From the NCBI RefSeq assembly GCF_019429525.1, contig NZ_JAHXZL010000005.1:124001-188000 (forward strand): DNA of 64,000 nt, given 5' to 3'. Below are positions 41,103 through 49,653 of the stretch, in pieces (within the stretch, counting starts at the first letter, position 1; every line of letters starts with the position of its first letter). The position numbers were made by a program, and so were the translations under genes. The notes beneath the pieces were generated by a model, which worked only from the letters and a program-made list of their open reading frames with translations, made no database searches and was not told where the DNA came from. Origin of the DNA: Sphingomonas folli. GTDB taxonomy: Bacteria; Pseudomonadota; Alphaproteobacteria; Sphingomonadales; Sphingomonadaceae.

Positions 41103-42056
41103 TTACCTCATCATCAGCCATCGCGGCGCCGAGCGCGCGCGCGCCACCGCCCCGGTGCCCGCCGCCGTCGTCTCCGCGCCCACGGCGGAGCCGTACCGCT
41201 TCGCCGCCTGACCGGACGCAGGACGCTGATCGGCCCAGTAGGAGCCGAAGTGCAGGTCCCAGCTGCCCGGGCGGAAGCGGTCGAGGCCTGATCCGGGATA
41301 GAGCGTGAACTCGCCGAAATAGGGCTGCTCACCGACGTCGTAGAGATCAACCCGCGCGAAATCGTGCGGTGTGCCGAGCGTCTCCGCCGCCGCGATCATC
41401 CGCTGGAGCGACGCCGGGGGGACCACGGGACGAGGGTCCGCGGGGAACTCGAAGGCGAGGTCGAGCCGACGCCACGCGCGGTCGAACATGACGCGGCGAT
41501 GGTGGTGCTCGCGGTCGAGGTCGACCTGGATGAACTCGACCCGTCCGCCGAAGACGAAGAACTTATAGTCGACCGGCAGGACGCGGCCGCAGCCGATCAG
41601 CGGCTCGACCAGCAGCTGCGGCACGATCTCCGAGTAGAGCCACTCGTGCAGCAGCGGCGCGTAGGGCCGACGCAGCCAGCGCGCGGCCCGGCGCCGCACC
41701 GCCTCCCAGTCGAGCGGCTCGCCGGCGCGGACGAACACACTCTGCTGGCTGGCATGCGACGATTTGAGCACGAACGGGCGCGGCCAGGGCGGCGCGTCGG
41801 GCAGCGTCGTGCCATGCCACAGCGTCGGGATCAGCCAGTCGTCGCCGAGTACCGCGGCGACATGCGCCTTCACCGCCACCTTGTCGGCGAGCGCGGGCCA
41901 GCGCGGGTCACGCTCGAACAATTTGCGCGCGTACACCAGTTCGCTGAAGCGGCGCGGCACGGCGAGATCGGGCAGTCGCCCGAACCGCCAGAGATAGATC
42001 AGCCGCGGCAACACGTTGGGCGCGCGGCGCGGGCGTAACTGCTCGACGTACTGCAC
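41103..42056 (-). CDS. TupA-like ATP-grasp protein
   Basis: About 317 residues of the TupA-like ATP-grasp family, found with capsule and teichuronopeptide-type polysaccharide genes. Typical parts are PRRFSELVYARKLFERDPRW, DKVAVKAHVAAVLGDDWLIPTLW (in parts), FVLKSSHASQQ, DYKFFVFGGRVEFIQVDLDR and the C-terminal DLYDVGEQPYFGEFTLYPGSG (in parts). It probably forms an amide link between an amino acid and a sugar or peptide; the substrate is unknown. The frame is open to TTG 42116; I prefer GTG 42056 because it gives the family's short N-terminus. The last 30 residues are low-complexity. Confidence 0.8.
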   Translation of the reverse strand: MQYVEQLRPRRAPNVLPRLIYLWRFGRLPDLAVPRRFSELVYARKLFERDPRWPALADKVAVKAHVAAVLGDDWLIPTLWHGTTLPDAPPWPRPFVLKSSHASQQSVFVRAGEPLDWEAVRRRAARWLRRPYAPLLHEWLYSEIVPQLLVEPLIGCGRVLPVDYKFFVFGGRVEFIQVDLDREHHHRRVMFDRAWRRLDLAFEFPADPRPVVPPASLQRMIAAAETLGTPHDFARVDLYDVGEQPYFGEFTLYPGSGLDRFRPGSWDLHFGSYWADQRPASGQAAKRYGSAVGAETTAAGTGAVARARSAPRWLMMR

Positions 42057-42269
42057 GCTCGGTCCCGGGCTGCGGAGGCTCGCTCCGCGGTTACTCAGCC
42101 GAAGCGATGGGAGCAAGCGCCGGCCGACGCCGGAACGGGGCGCTTGGCCGCGGCGACGGTCACGGGAGCCGACAACAAGCGCCCGGCGCGGGGGCGCCGG
42201 GCGGAGGTTGGTCTAGGGAGCACTAGACGGTCTGGTGCGGCGCCCGTGGGAGAGGCGCCGAAACTCGGA
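42057..42269. other. Gap between the ATP-grasp gene and the lipoprotein gene
   Basis: No gene is recognised. An A/G-rich repeat-like stretch GCCCGGCGCGGGGGCGCCGGGC at about 42180-42201 forms a strong hairpin that may end the lipoprotein transcript on the minus strand. Confidence 0.4.
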
Positions 42270-42509
42270 TCAGAGCGTGTTGCCCGCGGCGGCGCTCACG
42301 TTCTCGCCCGTCGCATTGGCGGGCAGCGCACCGAGATCGGTGCCGTTGCCGACCGAGGCAAAATTGCCGTCGGCGGGCAGTTCCTCGTTGAGCACCGTCT
42401 CATTCGCCAGCGTTTCGTTGGCGGCGGTGTCGTTGCTGGTCTTCGAACCGCAGGCGGCAAGCGCCAGCGCCAGGCTGATCCCGGTCACACCGGCGACGAT
42501 CTTCTTCAT
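42270..42509 (-). CDS. Small lipoprotein, unknown function
   Basis: A 79-residue exported lipoprotein. MKKIVAGVTGISLALALAACGS is a classic type II signal with the lipobox LAAC. The mature part is short, rich in Asn, Thr, Ala and Glu, with repeated ANET/NET units (AANETLANETVLNEEL). The ATG at 42509 has CGGAG six bases upstream. No family is recognised; low-complexity mature regions like this are common in sphingomonads. Confidence 0.8.
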   Translation of the reverse strand: MKKIVAGVTGISLALALAACGSKTSNDTAANETLANETVLNEELPADGNFASVGNGTDLGALPANATGENVSAAAGNTL

Positions 42510-42646
42510 CAACTCCGATCCCCTTCAGATAGGCGGCGCCTCGCGCCGTCAACGCCAATCTATACTGCTCCGATCGGAAAACAAGAGAGTAGATGCGGAA
42601 GCTGACCCACGAAGGCGAGCGCTACCACCACACACACAGACGCACG

Positions 42647-42670
42647 CCCGCGCGGCGCCGCGCGTGCGGG
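42647..42670 (-). terminator. Palindromic hairpin after phzF-like gene
   Basis: CGCGCGGCGCCGCGCG within CCCGC...GCGGG, about 37 bases beyond the PhzF stop, with no T-run. It probably ends the pdxH-CDF-phzF transcript, but this is not certain. A short CA repeat lies beside it at 42626-42638. Confidence 0.35.
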
Positions 42671-42706
42671 TGACACGCACCCGCTATCCTCATTGTAGGA
42701 CGAGGA

Positions 42707-43513
42707 TCAGGGAAGGAGGAATGTACCCTCGATCACGGTGACGCAGTCGCCGCGGAGGATCACGCGGTCGCCCTCCAGCCGGCAGCCGACCCGCCCGCCC
42801 CGCGCGCTCGCCTGATACGCGCCGAACGAGTCGCGACCCAGCCGCTCGGCCCAATAAGGTACCATCACCGCGTGCGCCGAGCCGGTCACCGGATCCTCGG
42901 GAATGTCGAAAAAGTCGGTGAAGACGCGGCTGACGACCTCGGCGGTCTCGCCGCGCGCCGCGACGATATGGACGATCGGGCCGAGCGCCTTGATCGCGCG
43001 ACCGTCGGGTGCGGCGGCACGCACCGCGGCCTCGTCGGCGACGATCACGAGCGCGTAGCCTTTCTCGTGCCACAGCGTCTCGACCGCCTCGACGCCCAGC
43101 GCCGCGACCACCTCGGGCAGCGGGCGCGGCGTGGGGCCCCAGGCCGGCAGCGCCATCGCGTAGCTGGCGCCCGGCGCCCCCTCGGCGCGGGTCACTTCCA
43201 GTACGCCCGCCCGGCGCGTGCGGAAGCGCACCGAGTCGCGGTCGCCGTCCGACGAGAGCACGAAGTGGCCGCTCGCCAGCGTGGCATGACCGCACAGCGC
43301 CACCTCCGCCGCGGGCGTGAACCAGCGCAGCTCGAGATCACTCTCGCCGCTCGCGTCGGGCACCAGGAAGGCGGTCTCGCTCAGGTTGTTCTCCTGCGCG
43401 ATCCGCTGGAGCAGCGCGTCCTCTGGCCAGCTCGCCAGCGGCATCACCGCCGCCGGATTGCCCGCGAAGGCGGCGTCGGCGAACGCGTCGATCTGGGCGA
43501 AGGGGATGCGCAT
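42707..43513 (-). CDS. PhzF family isomerase/epimerase
   Basis: A 268-residue PhzF-like protein with the twofold diaminopimelate-epimerase-like layout. MRIPFAQIDAFADAAFAGNPAAVMPL (in parts) opens it, catalytic Glu46 is in NNLSETAF, LRWFTPAAEVALCGHATLASG (in parts) lies near residues 61-82, and EDPVTGSAHAVMVPYW near 206-221 marks the second half. The substrate is unknown; it is not a phenazine locus. ATG 43513 overlaps the transporter stop by one base (TGATG), so the gene is translationally coupled. It is the last gene of the pdxH-CDF-phzF operon. Confidence 0.92.
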   Translation of the reverse strand: MRIPFAQIDAFADAAFAGNPAAVMPLASWPEDALLQRIAQENNLSETAFLVPDASGESDLELRWFTPAAEVALCGHATLASGHFVLSSDGDRDSVRFRTRRAGVLEVTRAEGAPGASYAMALPAWGPTPRPLPEVVAALGVEAVETLWHEKGYALVIVADEAAVRAAAPDGRAIKALGPIVHIVAARGETAEVVSRVFTDFFDIPEDPVTGSAHAVMVPYWAERLGRDSFGAYQASARGGRVGCRLEGDRVILRGDCVTVIEGTFLLP

Positions 43514-44466
43514 CAGTAACCTACTCGCTTGCCGAACCAATGCGGGGTGACATCGGCCTCGACCAGGGGATTGTCGGTGTCGACGTGCCCCTCGGGGTCG
43601 AGGTGGATCAGCGTCTCGACGCGCGGGAAGGTCTCACGCAGCGCGATCTCGACCCGCTCGACGATGTCATGCGCGTCGCGCACCGTGAGCGTCGGATCGA
43701 CCTCCATGTGGAACTGTGCGAAATCGTGGCTGCCGGCGCGACGCGTGCGAAAATCGTGGATGCCGCGGATGCCGGGCTGGCGCGCGGCCACCTCCATGAA
43801 GGCGGCGCGCTGGTCCTCGGGCCATTCCTTGTCCATCAGCATGTCGATCGCCTGGCTCGACGCCTGGAACGCGCCCCAGGCGAGCCACAAGGCGATGGCG
43901 ATGCCGAACACCGGGTCTGCGCCCGACAGGCCGACATATTGGTCGAGCACCAGCGCCGCGATCACCGCCACGTTGAGCAGCACGTCGGACTGGTAATGGA
44001 CGTTGTCCGCCAGGATCGCGACCGAGCCGGTGCGCCGGATCACGCTGCGCTGATAGGCGAGCAGCGCGAAGGTGGCGAGGATGGCGAGTACCGAGACGCC
44101 GATGCCCAGGCCCGCGTCCTCGTTGGCGGCGGGCGCGGAGAAGCGCTGGATCGCGCGCACCGCGATGCCGATCGCCGAGGCGGTGATCAGCACCACCTGG
44201 AACAGAGCGGCGAGCGCCTCGGCCTTGCCGTGGCCGAAGCGATGGTCGTGGTCGGCGGGCTCGGCCGCCAGTTTGACGCCGTACAGGGTGACCAGGCTGG
44301 CGAGCAGGTCGAGCCCGGTGTCCGCCAGGCTGCCCAGCATCGCGACGGAGCCCGTGTGCCAGGCGGCATAGCCCTTCACCAGCAGCAGCGACGTGGCCAT
44401 GGCCACGCTGGCGAGCGCGGCGCGCATCGCCAAGGGCACGGCGCGGCGGCGTTCCTCGTTGGTCAT
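43513..44466 (-). CDS. Cation diffusion facilitator (FieF-like) transporter
   Basis: A 317-residue CDF exporter with six membrane segments and a C-terminal cytoplasmic domain. Metal-site motifs are present: SLADTGLDLLAS in segment 2, HDHRFGHGKAEALAALFQ in the loop and segment 3, and DNVHYQSDVLLN in segment 5 (the H/D-x-x-x-D sites). The D-D-x-x-x-D forms resemble FieF (iron/zinc/cadmium) rather than strict zinc exporters. The C-terminal domain has HDFRTRRAGSHDFAQFHMEVDP (in parts). ATG 44466 overlaps the pdxH stop by four bases (ATGA). Confidence 0.93.
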   Translation of the reverse strand: MTNEERRRAVPLAMRAALASVAMATSLLLVKGYAAWHTGSVAMLGSLADTGLDLLASLVTLYGVKLAAEPADHDHRFGHGKAEALAALFQVVLITASAIGIAVRAIQRFSAPAANEDAGLGIGVSVLAILATFALLAYQRSVIRRTGSVAILADNVHYQSDVLLNVAVIAALVLDQYVGLSGADPVFGIAIALWLAWGAFQASSQAIDMLMDKEWPEDQRAAFMEVAARQPGIRGIHDFRTRRAGSHDFAQFHMEVDPTLTVRDAHDIVERVEIALRETFPRVETLIHLDPEGHVDTDNPLVEADVTPHWFGKRVGY

Positions 44467-45041
44467 GGGAAGAGCAAACCCTCGTTCCAGGCATCGTCGG
44501 CGCGGGTGAACAGCCGGCGCTCGTGCAGCCGGTGCGCGCGGTCCTGCCAGAATTCGATCTCCTCGGCGGCGACGCGATAGCCGCCCCAGAACGGCGGGCG
44601 CGGCACGTCCTGCCCGTCGAAGCGCGCGCGCATCTCGTCGACCCGCGCCTCGAACGTGGCGCGCGAGTCGAGCGGTCGCGACTGGTCCGAGGCCCAGGCG
44701 CCGAGCTGCGAGTCGCGCCCGCGCGAGGCGAAATAGGCGTCGCTCTCGGCGTCGCCGACGCGCGTCACCGCGCCGGTGACGCGCACCTGGCGTCGCTGCG
44801 ACTTCCAGTGGAAGAGCAGCGAGGCCTGGGCGTTCGCGCCGAGCTCCTCGGCCTTGCGGCTGCCGCGGTTGGTGTAGAACACGAAGCCGTCCGGCCCGTG
44901 CCCCTTGAGCAGCACCATGCGGACCGACGGGCGGCCGGCGGGGTCCGCGGTGGCGAGCGCCATCGCGTTGGGGTCGTTGGGTTCGCTCTGTTCCGCCTCG
45001 GCGAGCCAGCGGTCGAAGAGCGCGATCGGATCGTCGGCCAT
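44463..45041 (-). CDS. pdxH: Pyridoxamine 5'-phosphate oxidase
   Basis: A 192-residue FMN-dependent oxidase that makes pyridoxal 5'-phosphate from pyridoxine or pyridoxamine phosphate. PSVRMVLLKGHGPDGFVFYTNRGSRKAEEL (read in parts) at about residues 38-67 is the FMN and substrate region; QASLLFHWKSQRRQVRVTG follows, and the C-terminal RPPFWGGYRVAAEEIEFWQ and RLHERRLF are diagnostic. The ATG at 45041 gives the family start MADDPIALFDRW; an ATG at 45050 adds three residues. First gene of an overlap-coupled operon. Confidence 0.95.
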   Translation of the reverse strand: MADDPIALFDRWLAEAEQSEPNDPNAMALATADPAGRPSVRMVLLKGHGPDGFVFYTNRGSRKAEELGANAQASLLFHWKSQRRQVRVTGAVTRVGDAESDAYFASRGRDSQLGAWASDQSRPLDSRATFEARVDEMRARFDGQDVPRPPFWGGYRVAAEEIEFWQDRAHRLHERRLFTRADDAWNEGLLFP

Positions 45042-45157
45042 CGCGCGCATCTAGGCGAAAAAGCGCTCGATTTCCACGCCCGATCGGGCCGGCACGGCGA
45101 CGAGGGAACCCGCTCGTCAGCAAATGATTGAATCGCCTCCGGAACAAGGGAAGCGAC

Positions 45158-46063
45158 ATGGCCGCGCGGGCATATTGGCAGGGACAGATCCGGCTCGCGC
45201 TGGTGTCGATCCCGGTGGAGATCTACTCGGCGACCAAGTCGGGCGCCCAGGTCAGCTTCCACCAGATCCACGAACCCTCGGGCAAGCGGATCAAATACGA
45301 GAAGGTGGTCCCCGGCATGGGGCCGATCGACACCGACGAGATCGTCAAGGGCTTCGAGGTCGAGAAGGGCGAGTACGTCCTGCTCGAACAGGACGAGATC
45401 GACGCGGTGAAGCTCGAGTCGAAGAAGACGCTCGAGCTCACCCAGTTCGTCGACGCGAGCGAGATCGACGTGCTCTATTATGAGAAGCCCTATTTCGTCG
45501 TCCCCGCCGACGATCTGGCGGAGGAGGCGTTCATCGTCCTGCGCGAGGCGCTGCGCCGGACCAAGAAGGTCGGGCTGGGGCAGCTGGCGATGCGCGGGCG
45601 CGAATATGTCGTCAGCCTCAAGCCGTGCGGCCGCGGCATGGTGCTGGAGACGCTGCGCTACGCCGACGAGGTCAACAAGGCGCAGGGCTATTTCCGCGAC
45701 ATTCCCGATCAGAAGCCCGACCCCGAGCTGCTCGACCTGGCCGAGGCGCTGATCGAGAAGAAGAGCGGCGCGTTCGACCCGCAGGAGTTCCATGACCGCT
45801 ACGTCGACGCGCTGCGCGGGCTGATCGAGCGCAAGCGCAAGGCGCACGGGCGGAAGATCATCGAGGACAAGGACTCGGGTGACGCGCGCTCGGCGTCGAA
45901 CGTGGTCGACCTGATGGCGGCGCTGAAGAAGTCGATGGAGGGCTCGCGCGGCGCGGCCAACGAGAACAAGGCCGCGGCCAAACCCGCCGCGAAGCCGGCG
46001 GCGAAGCGGGCGCCCGCCAAGAAGCCGGCGGCGCGGAAGCCAGCGGCGAAGAAGAGCGCGTGA
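45158..46063 (+). CDS. ku: Non-homologous end-joining protein Ku
   Basis: A 301-residue bacterial Ku that binds DNA ends and recruits LigD. The core beta-barrel begins YWQGQIRLALVSIPVEIYSA, and the family's YEKVVPGMG, IDVLYYEKPYFVVPAD and GREYVVSLKPCGRGMVLETLRY (in parts) are present. The last 45 residues form a lysine/proline/alanine tail of KPAAK-like repeats, a known DNA-contact and LigD-contact extension. ATG 45158 is chosen with AAGGGAAG upstream. ligD follows on the same strand after 157 bases that contain a repeat. Confidence 0.97.
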   Translation: MAARAYWQGQIRLALVSIPVEIYSATKSGAQVSFHQIHEPSGKRIKYEKVVPGMGPIDTDEIVKGFEVEKGEYVLLEQDEIDAVKLESKKTLELTQFVDASEIDVLYYEKPYFVVPADDLAEEAFIVLREALRRTKKVGLGQLAMRGREYVVSLKPCGRGMVLETLRYADEVNKAQGYFRDIPDQKPDPELLDLAEALIEKKSGAFDPQEFHDRYVDALRGLIERKRKAHGRKIIEDKDSGDARSASNVVDLMAALKKSMEGSRGAANENKAAAKPAAKPAAKRAPAKKPAARKPAAKKSA

Positions 46064-46078
46064 GGGTTGCTTCACTCA

Positions 46079-46165
46079 TCCGTCATCCCGGACTTGGCCC
46101 GGGATCCACTCGTCGGCGGCATCGACCCTTCATGAGCACGTGGCGCGGTGGATCCCGGATGACGG
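46079..46165. repeat. MITE-like intergenic repeat with inverted ends
   Basis: CCGTCATCCCGGACTTGGCCC at the left and GTGGATCCCGGATGACGG at the right give inverted ends around about 85 bases, filling most of the ku-ligD spacer. The inner CCGGGATCCA also pairs with TGGATCCCGG. Confidence 0.65.
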
Positions 46166-46220
46166 TAGTCGCTGGGACATCCGCGCAGGGCGGCGGCCGC
46201 CCGTGTGAGGAGTGGGCCAC

Positions 46221-48710
46221 GTGACGAAGAAGAAGGCCGAAGGCAGCTCGGTCGCCGCTCCTGCGCCCCAGGCCGACCCGCTCGCGCGCTACAACGCGAA
46301 GCGCGACTTCACCCGCACCGCCGAGCCCGCCGGCACGCTCGCGCCGGGCCATGGCAACGGCTTCATGGTGCAGAAGCACGACGCCACCCGCCTCCACTGG
46401 GACTTCCGGCTCGAGCTCGACGGCGTGCTCAAGAGCTGGGCGGTCACGCGCGGCCCGAGCCTCGACACCGACGAGAAACGGCTGGCGGTGCGGACCGAGG
46501 ACCACCCGCTCTCCTACGCCACCTTCGAGGGTACCATCCCGAAGGGCGAATATGGCGGCGGCACGGTGATGCTGTGGGACCGCGGCACCTGGTCGCCGAT
46601 CGCGGGCAAGAGCGCGCACGACCTCGACAAGGGCCACCTCCACTTCGTGCTCGACGGCGAGCGGATGAAGGGCGAGTGGCTGCTGATCCGGCTGCGCCCG
46701 CGCGGCAAGGAGAAGGGCGAGAACTGGCTGCTGCGCAAGGTCGACGACGCTTACACCGGCGGCACCGACACGTTGGTCGAGACCGCGCTGACCAGCGTCG
46801 CCACCGGCCGCACGATGCAGGAGATCGCCGAGGGCGCCGCGCCGCACGAGGGGGCCGAGACGCCCAAGACGAAGACGAGGACCGCGAGGCGCGGCCGCAA
46901 GGCCGCGCTCCCCGCCTATGAGCCGCCGCAGCTCTGCACCCTGGTCGACTCGGTGCCGAGCGGCAGCGACTGGATCCACGAGGTGAAATACGATGGCTAT
47001 CGCGCGCTCGTCGCGGTCGCCGACGGCGCGGCCAGGGTCTATACGCGCAACGGGCTCGACTGGACCGACAAGTTCGCCGGCATCGCCGAGGCCGCCGCGG
47101 CGCTCCCGATCGGCAGCGCGCTGCTCGACGGCGAGATCGTCGCGTTCAAGGATGGGCGCCCCGATTTCTCGACGCTCAAGGACGCCATCGCCGCCGGCGG
47201 CGCGATGACGCTCTTCGCCTTCGACCTGCTCGAGCAGGACGGCGAGGATCTGCGCGGGCTCGCCAACGTCCAGCGCAAGGAGCGGCTGCGCGCGCTGCTC
47301 GGCGCGGGCGAGGAGCGGCTCCAGTTCGCCGAGCATGTCGTCGGCGCGGGCGAGCAATTGTTCGAGACGATGTGCCGAGAGGGATACGAGGGCGTCGTGT
47401 CGAAGAACGCCGACGCGCCCTATCGCGGCAAACGCACCCAGGCGTGGCTCAAGGTGAAGTGCACGCGCCGGCAGGAGTTCGTGATCGTCGGCTGGACCTC
47501 GTCGGACAAGCGCCGCGGCTTCCGCTCGCTGCTGCTCGGCGTCAACGAGGGCGGCGCGCTGCGCTACGCCGGCAAGGTCGGCACGGGCTTCTCTGCCACG
47601 CTGATCGAGGAGCTGGGCGCGAGACTGGCGAAGATCGAGCGCAAGACGCCGACGGTCGAGGCGCCGCGCGCGGCGGTGCGCGGCGCACATTGGGTCAGGC
47701 CCGAGCTGGTGGCCGAGATCGCCTTCGCCGAGACCACCCCCGACGGCGTGCTGCGCCACTCGAGCTTCCTCGGCCTGCGCGGCGACAAGCCGGCGCGCGA
47801 GGTGGTGGTGGAGCGCCCGGCGTCGGCGCGAGAGACCTCGACGCCGAGCACCTCGATCAAGGTGTCGAGCCGTGACCGCGTCATCTTCCCCGAGAGCAAG
47901 GTGACGAAAGGCGACCTCGCCGACTATTATCTGACGGTCGCGGGCATCATGCTGCCCTGGGCGGGCCACCGCCCGATCAGCCTGGTGCGCTGCCCGCAGG
48001 GGCGCGGCAAACACTGCTTCTTCCAGAAGCACGACGCCGGCTCGTTCGGCGACACCGTCCACCAGGTGCCGATCCGCGAGAAGGACGGCTCGACCGAGAA
48101 CTACCTGTACGTCGACTCGGCCGACGGCCTCGTCGCCTGCGTCCAGATGGGAACGATCGAGTTCCACGGCTGGGGCGCGACGGTCGAGTCGCTCGAGCGG
48201 CCCGACCGCCTGGTGTTCGACCTCGACCCCGACGAGGGGCTCGACTTCGCCGATACCAAGCGCGCGGCAGAGCATCTCAAGGAACAGCTGGCCGAGCTCG
48301 GCCTGACGAGCTTCCCGCTGCTGTCGGGCGGCAAGGGCGTCCACGTCGTGGTGCCGCTGACGCCGGCGGCGGCATGGCCCGCGGTGCGCGACTTCGCCGA
48401 GCGGTTCGCGCGCGCGCTGGCGCAGGCCGAGCCCGATCGCTTCGTCGCCAACATGAGCAAGGCCAAGCGCACGGGCCGCATCTTCATCGACTATCTGCGC
48501 AACCAGCGCGGCGCGACCGCGATCATGCCCTATGCCGCGCGCGCGCGGGCGGGCGCCCCGATCGCCGCGCCGGTCTCCTGGACCGAGCTTCGCGACCTCG
48601 ACACTGCCGCGCGCTGGCACGTCACCGACGCCGCCGAGTTGATCGCCCGCGCGAACGGCCGCTCGCTCAAGGGCTGGGGGGTGGCGGATCAGGTGCTGCC
48701 GGAGGTGTGA
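46221..48710 (+). CDS. ligD: ATP-dependent DNA ligase LigD (three-domain NHEJ enzyme)
   Basis: An 829-residue LigD. Domain order is 3'-phosphoesterase (about residues 25-175; HDATRLHWDFRLELDG and GEYGGGT), ATP-dependent ligase (about 225-520; lysine nucleophile Lys256 in EVKYDGYR, VSKN and KVK motifs, OB fold GWTSSDKRRGFRSLLLG), and primase-polymerase (about 550-825; FFQKHDAG, FDLDPDEGLDF, LSGGKGVHVVVPL). The GTG at 46221 is preferred because GAGGAG lies eight bases upstream; GTG 46212 overlaps that site. With Ku it forms a complete bacterial end-joining system. Confidence 0.97.
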   Translation: MTKKKAEGSSVAAPAPQADPLARYNAKRDFTRTAEPAGTLAPGHGNGFMVQKHDATRLHWDFRLELDGVLKSWAVTRGPSLDTDEKRLAVRTEDHPLSYATFEGTIPKGEYGGGTVMLWDRGTWSPIAGKSAHDLDKGHLHFVLDGERMKGEWLLIRLRPRGKEKGENWLLRKVDDAYTGGTDTLVETALTSVATGRTMQEIAEGAAPHEGAETPKTKTRTARRGRKAALPAYEPPQLCTLVDSVPSGSDWIHEVKYDGYRALVAVADGAARVYTRNGLDWTDKFAGIAEAAAALPIGSALLDGEIVAFKDGRPDFSTLKDAIAAGGAMTLFAFDLLEQDGEDLRGLANVQRKERLRALLGAGEERLQFAEHVVGAGEQLFETMCREGYEGVVSKNADAPYRGKRTQAWLKVKCTRRQEFVIVGWTSSDKRRGFRSLLLGVNEGGALRYAGKVGTGFSATLIEELGARLAKIERKTPTVEAPRAAVRGAHWVRPELVAEIAFAETTPDGVLRHSSFLGLRGDKPAREVVVERPASARETSTPSTSIKVSSRDRVIFPESKVTKGDLADYYLTVAGIMLPWAGHRPISLVRCPQGRGKHCFFQKHDAGSFGDTVHQVPIREKDGSTENYLYVDSADGLVACVQMGTIEFHGWGATVESLERPDRLVFDLDPDEGLDFADTKRAAEHLKEQLAELGLTSFPLLSGGKGVHVVVPLTPAAAWPAVRDFAERFARALAQAEPDRFVANMSKAKRTGRIFIDYLRNQRGATAIMPYAARARAGAPIAAPVSWTELRDLDTAARWHVTDAAELIARANGRSLKGWGVADQVLPEV

Positions 48711-48726
48711 GGCGGCGGCGGCTCAC

Positions 48727-48863
48727 TCCTCCCCGCTCGCGGGGAGGGGGACCGCTGGCGAAGCGAGTGGTGGAGGGGCCTTTCCCCTCACGCAGCGCCC
48801 GCGGAAGCCCCCCTTCACCATGCTGCGCATGGTCCCCCTCCCCGTGCCGGGGAGGATCTCGGA
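48727..48863. repeat. CTCCCC-type intergenic repeat
   Basis: CTCCTCCCCGCTCGCGGGGAGG at the left, GTCCCCCTCCCCGTGCCGGGGAGG at the right, with CCATGCTGCGCATGG between: nested hairpins filling the 195-base gap after ligD. Its layout resembles the element between rpoB and rpoC. No gene is seen here. Confidence 0.65.
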
Positions 48864-48905
48864 TCACATCGGGCTCGCACGGTCCAGTCCCGTTATAATG
48901 GTCGC

Positions 48906-49580
48906 ATGCACCACCCCCTCCTCCTCGCAGCCTTCCTCCTCGTCGTCACACCCGCTGCCGCCGCGACGCTCCCGCCCAGCTGGGTCGGCACGGTGCAGGG
49001 CCGGCTCGCCGCCGATGCCGCGCTCCACGCGCTGAGCGACCGGCTCGCCGCCAGCGACAGCGCCACGCTGGTGCTCGACGGCTGGTGCGCCGAGCATCAG
49101 ATGGCGGCCAACCCGAAGATCACCGCCGAGCGGGTCCGCGGCGAGGAGCGCCCCGCGCCGCCCGAGATCCGCACCCTGCTCAAGGCCTCCGCCACCGAGC
49201 GGCTCGGTTATCGCCACGTGCGGCTGCGCTGCGGCACGCACGTCCTGTCGGACGCGGACAATTGGTATGTCCCCGCGCGGCTCACCACCGACATCAACCG
49301 CCAGCTCGACACCAGCGACACGCCGTTCGGCCGCGCCGCGCAGCCGCTCCGCTTCCGTCGCTACACCTTGTCCAGCCAGCACCTGTGGTCGCCGCTGCCG
49401 CGCCGATGGGAGACGTTGGCATCGTGGCGGTGGCCGCGGCGCGCCGAGGTCGACGTGGCCGATACCGTGATAGAGAACCACGCGGTGCTGCTGCTCCCCG
49501 ACGGCGTCCCCATCAGCGCGGTGGTCGAGCGCTACACCGGCGCGGTGCTCGCTTACCCCGCGCCCCCGGTCGCGCGCTGA
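48906..49580 (+). CDS. Exported protein, possible chorismate-lyase-like fold
   Basis: A 224-residue protein with a signal peptide (MHHPLLLAAFLLVVTPAAAA). The mature part has RHVRLRCGTHVLSDADNWYVPARLT (in parts) near residues 101-125 and DTPFGRAAQPLRFRR near 139-153, then VLLLPDGVPISAVVERYTGAVL near the C-terminus. This series recalls UbiC-type chorismate lyases (RevLL....W..aRt..P, tPLGr, ..pl..v.E), but an exported lyase would be unusual, so I name only the possible fold. It begins at ATG 48906, and the next gene (ATP-grasp fusion) starts 73 bases later. Confidence 0.65.
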   Translation: MHHPLLLAAFLLVVTPAAAATLPPSWVGTVQGRLAADAALHALSDRLAASDSATLVLDGWCAEHQMAANPKITAERVRGEERPAPPEIRTLLKASATERLGYRHVRLRCGTHVLSDADNWYVPARLTTDINRQLDTSDTPFGRAAQPLRFRRYTLSSQHLWSPLPRRWETLASWRWPRRAEVDVADTVIENHAVLLLPDGVPISAVVERYTGAVLAYPAPPVAR

Positions 49581-49653
49581 ATCATCGCGCCGCGGCTTTG
49601 CACTGCACCGCGGCATCGCCTAGGGTCCCCCCTGCCCGTGCACGGAGGACCGA

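Noticed and set aside
42626..42640. CA dinucleotide run as a possible phase-variable tract
   Set aside because: Only about five imperfect units and not within a reading frame or between promoter elements.
42707..43513. Phenazine biosynthesis locus from the PhzF-like gene
   Set aside because: No other phz genes are present; PhzF-family proteins are widespread with unrelated roles.
46083..48620. An 845-codon open frame antisense to ligD
   Set aside because: ligD is certain in the other strand; the antisense product is low-complexity and unlike any protein.
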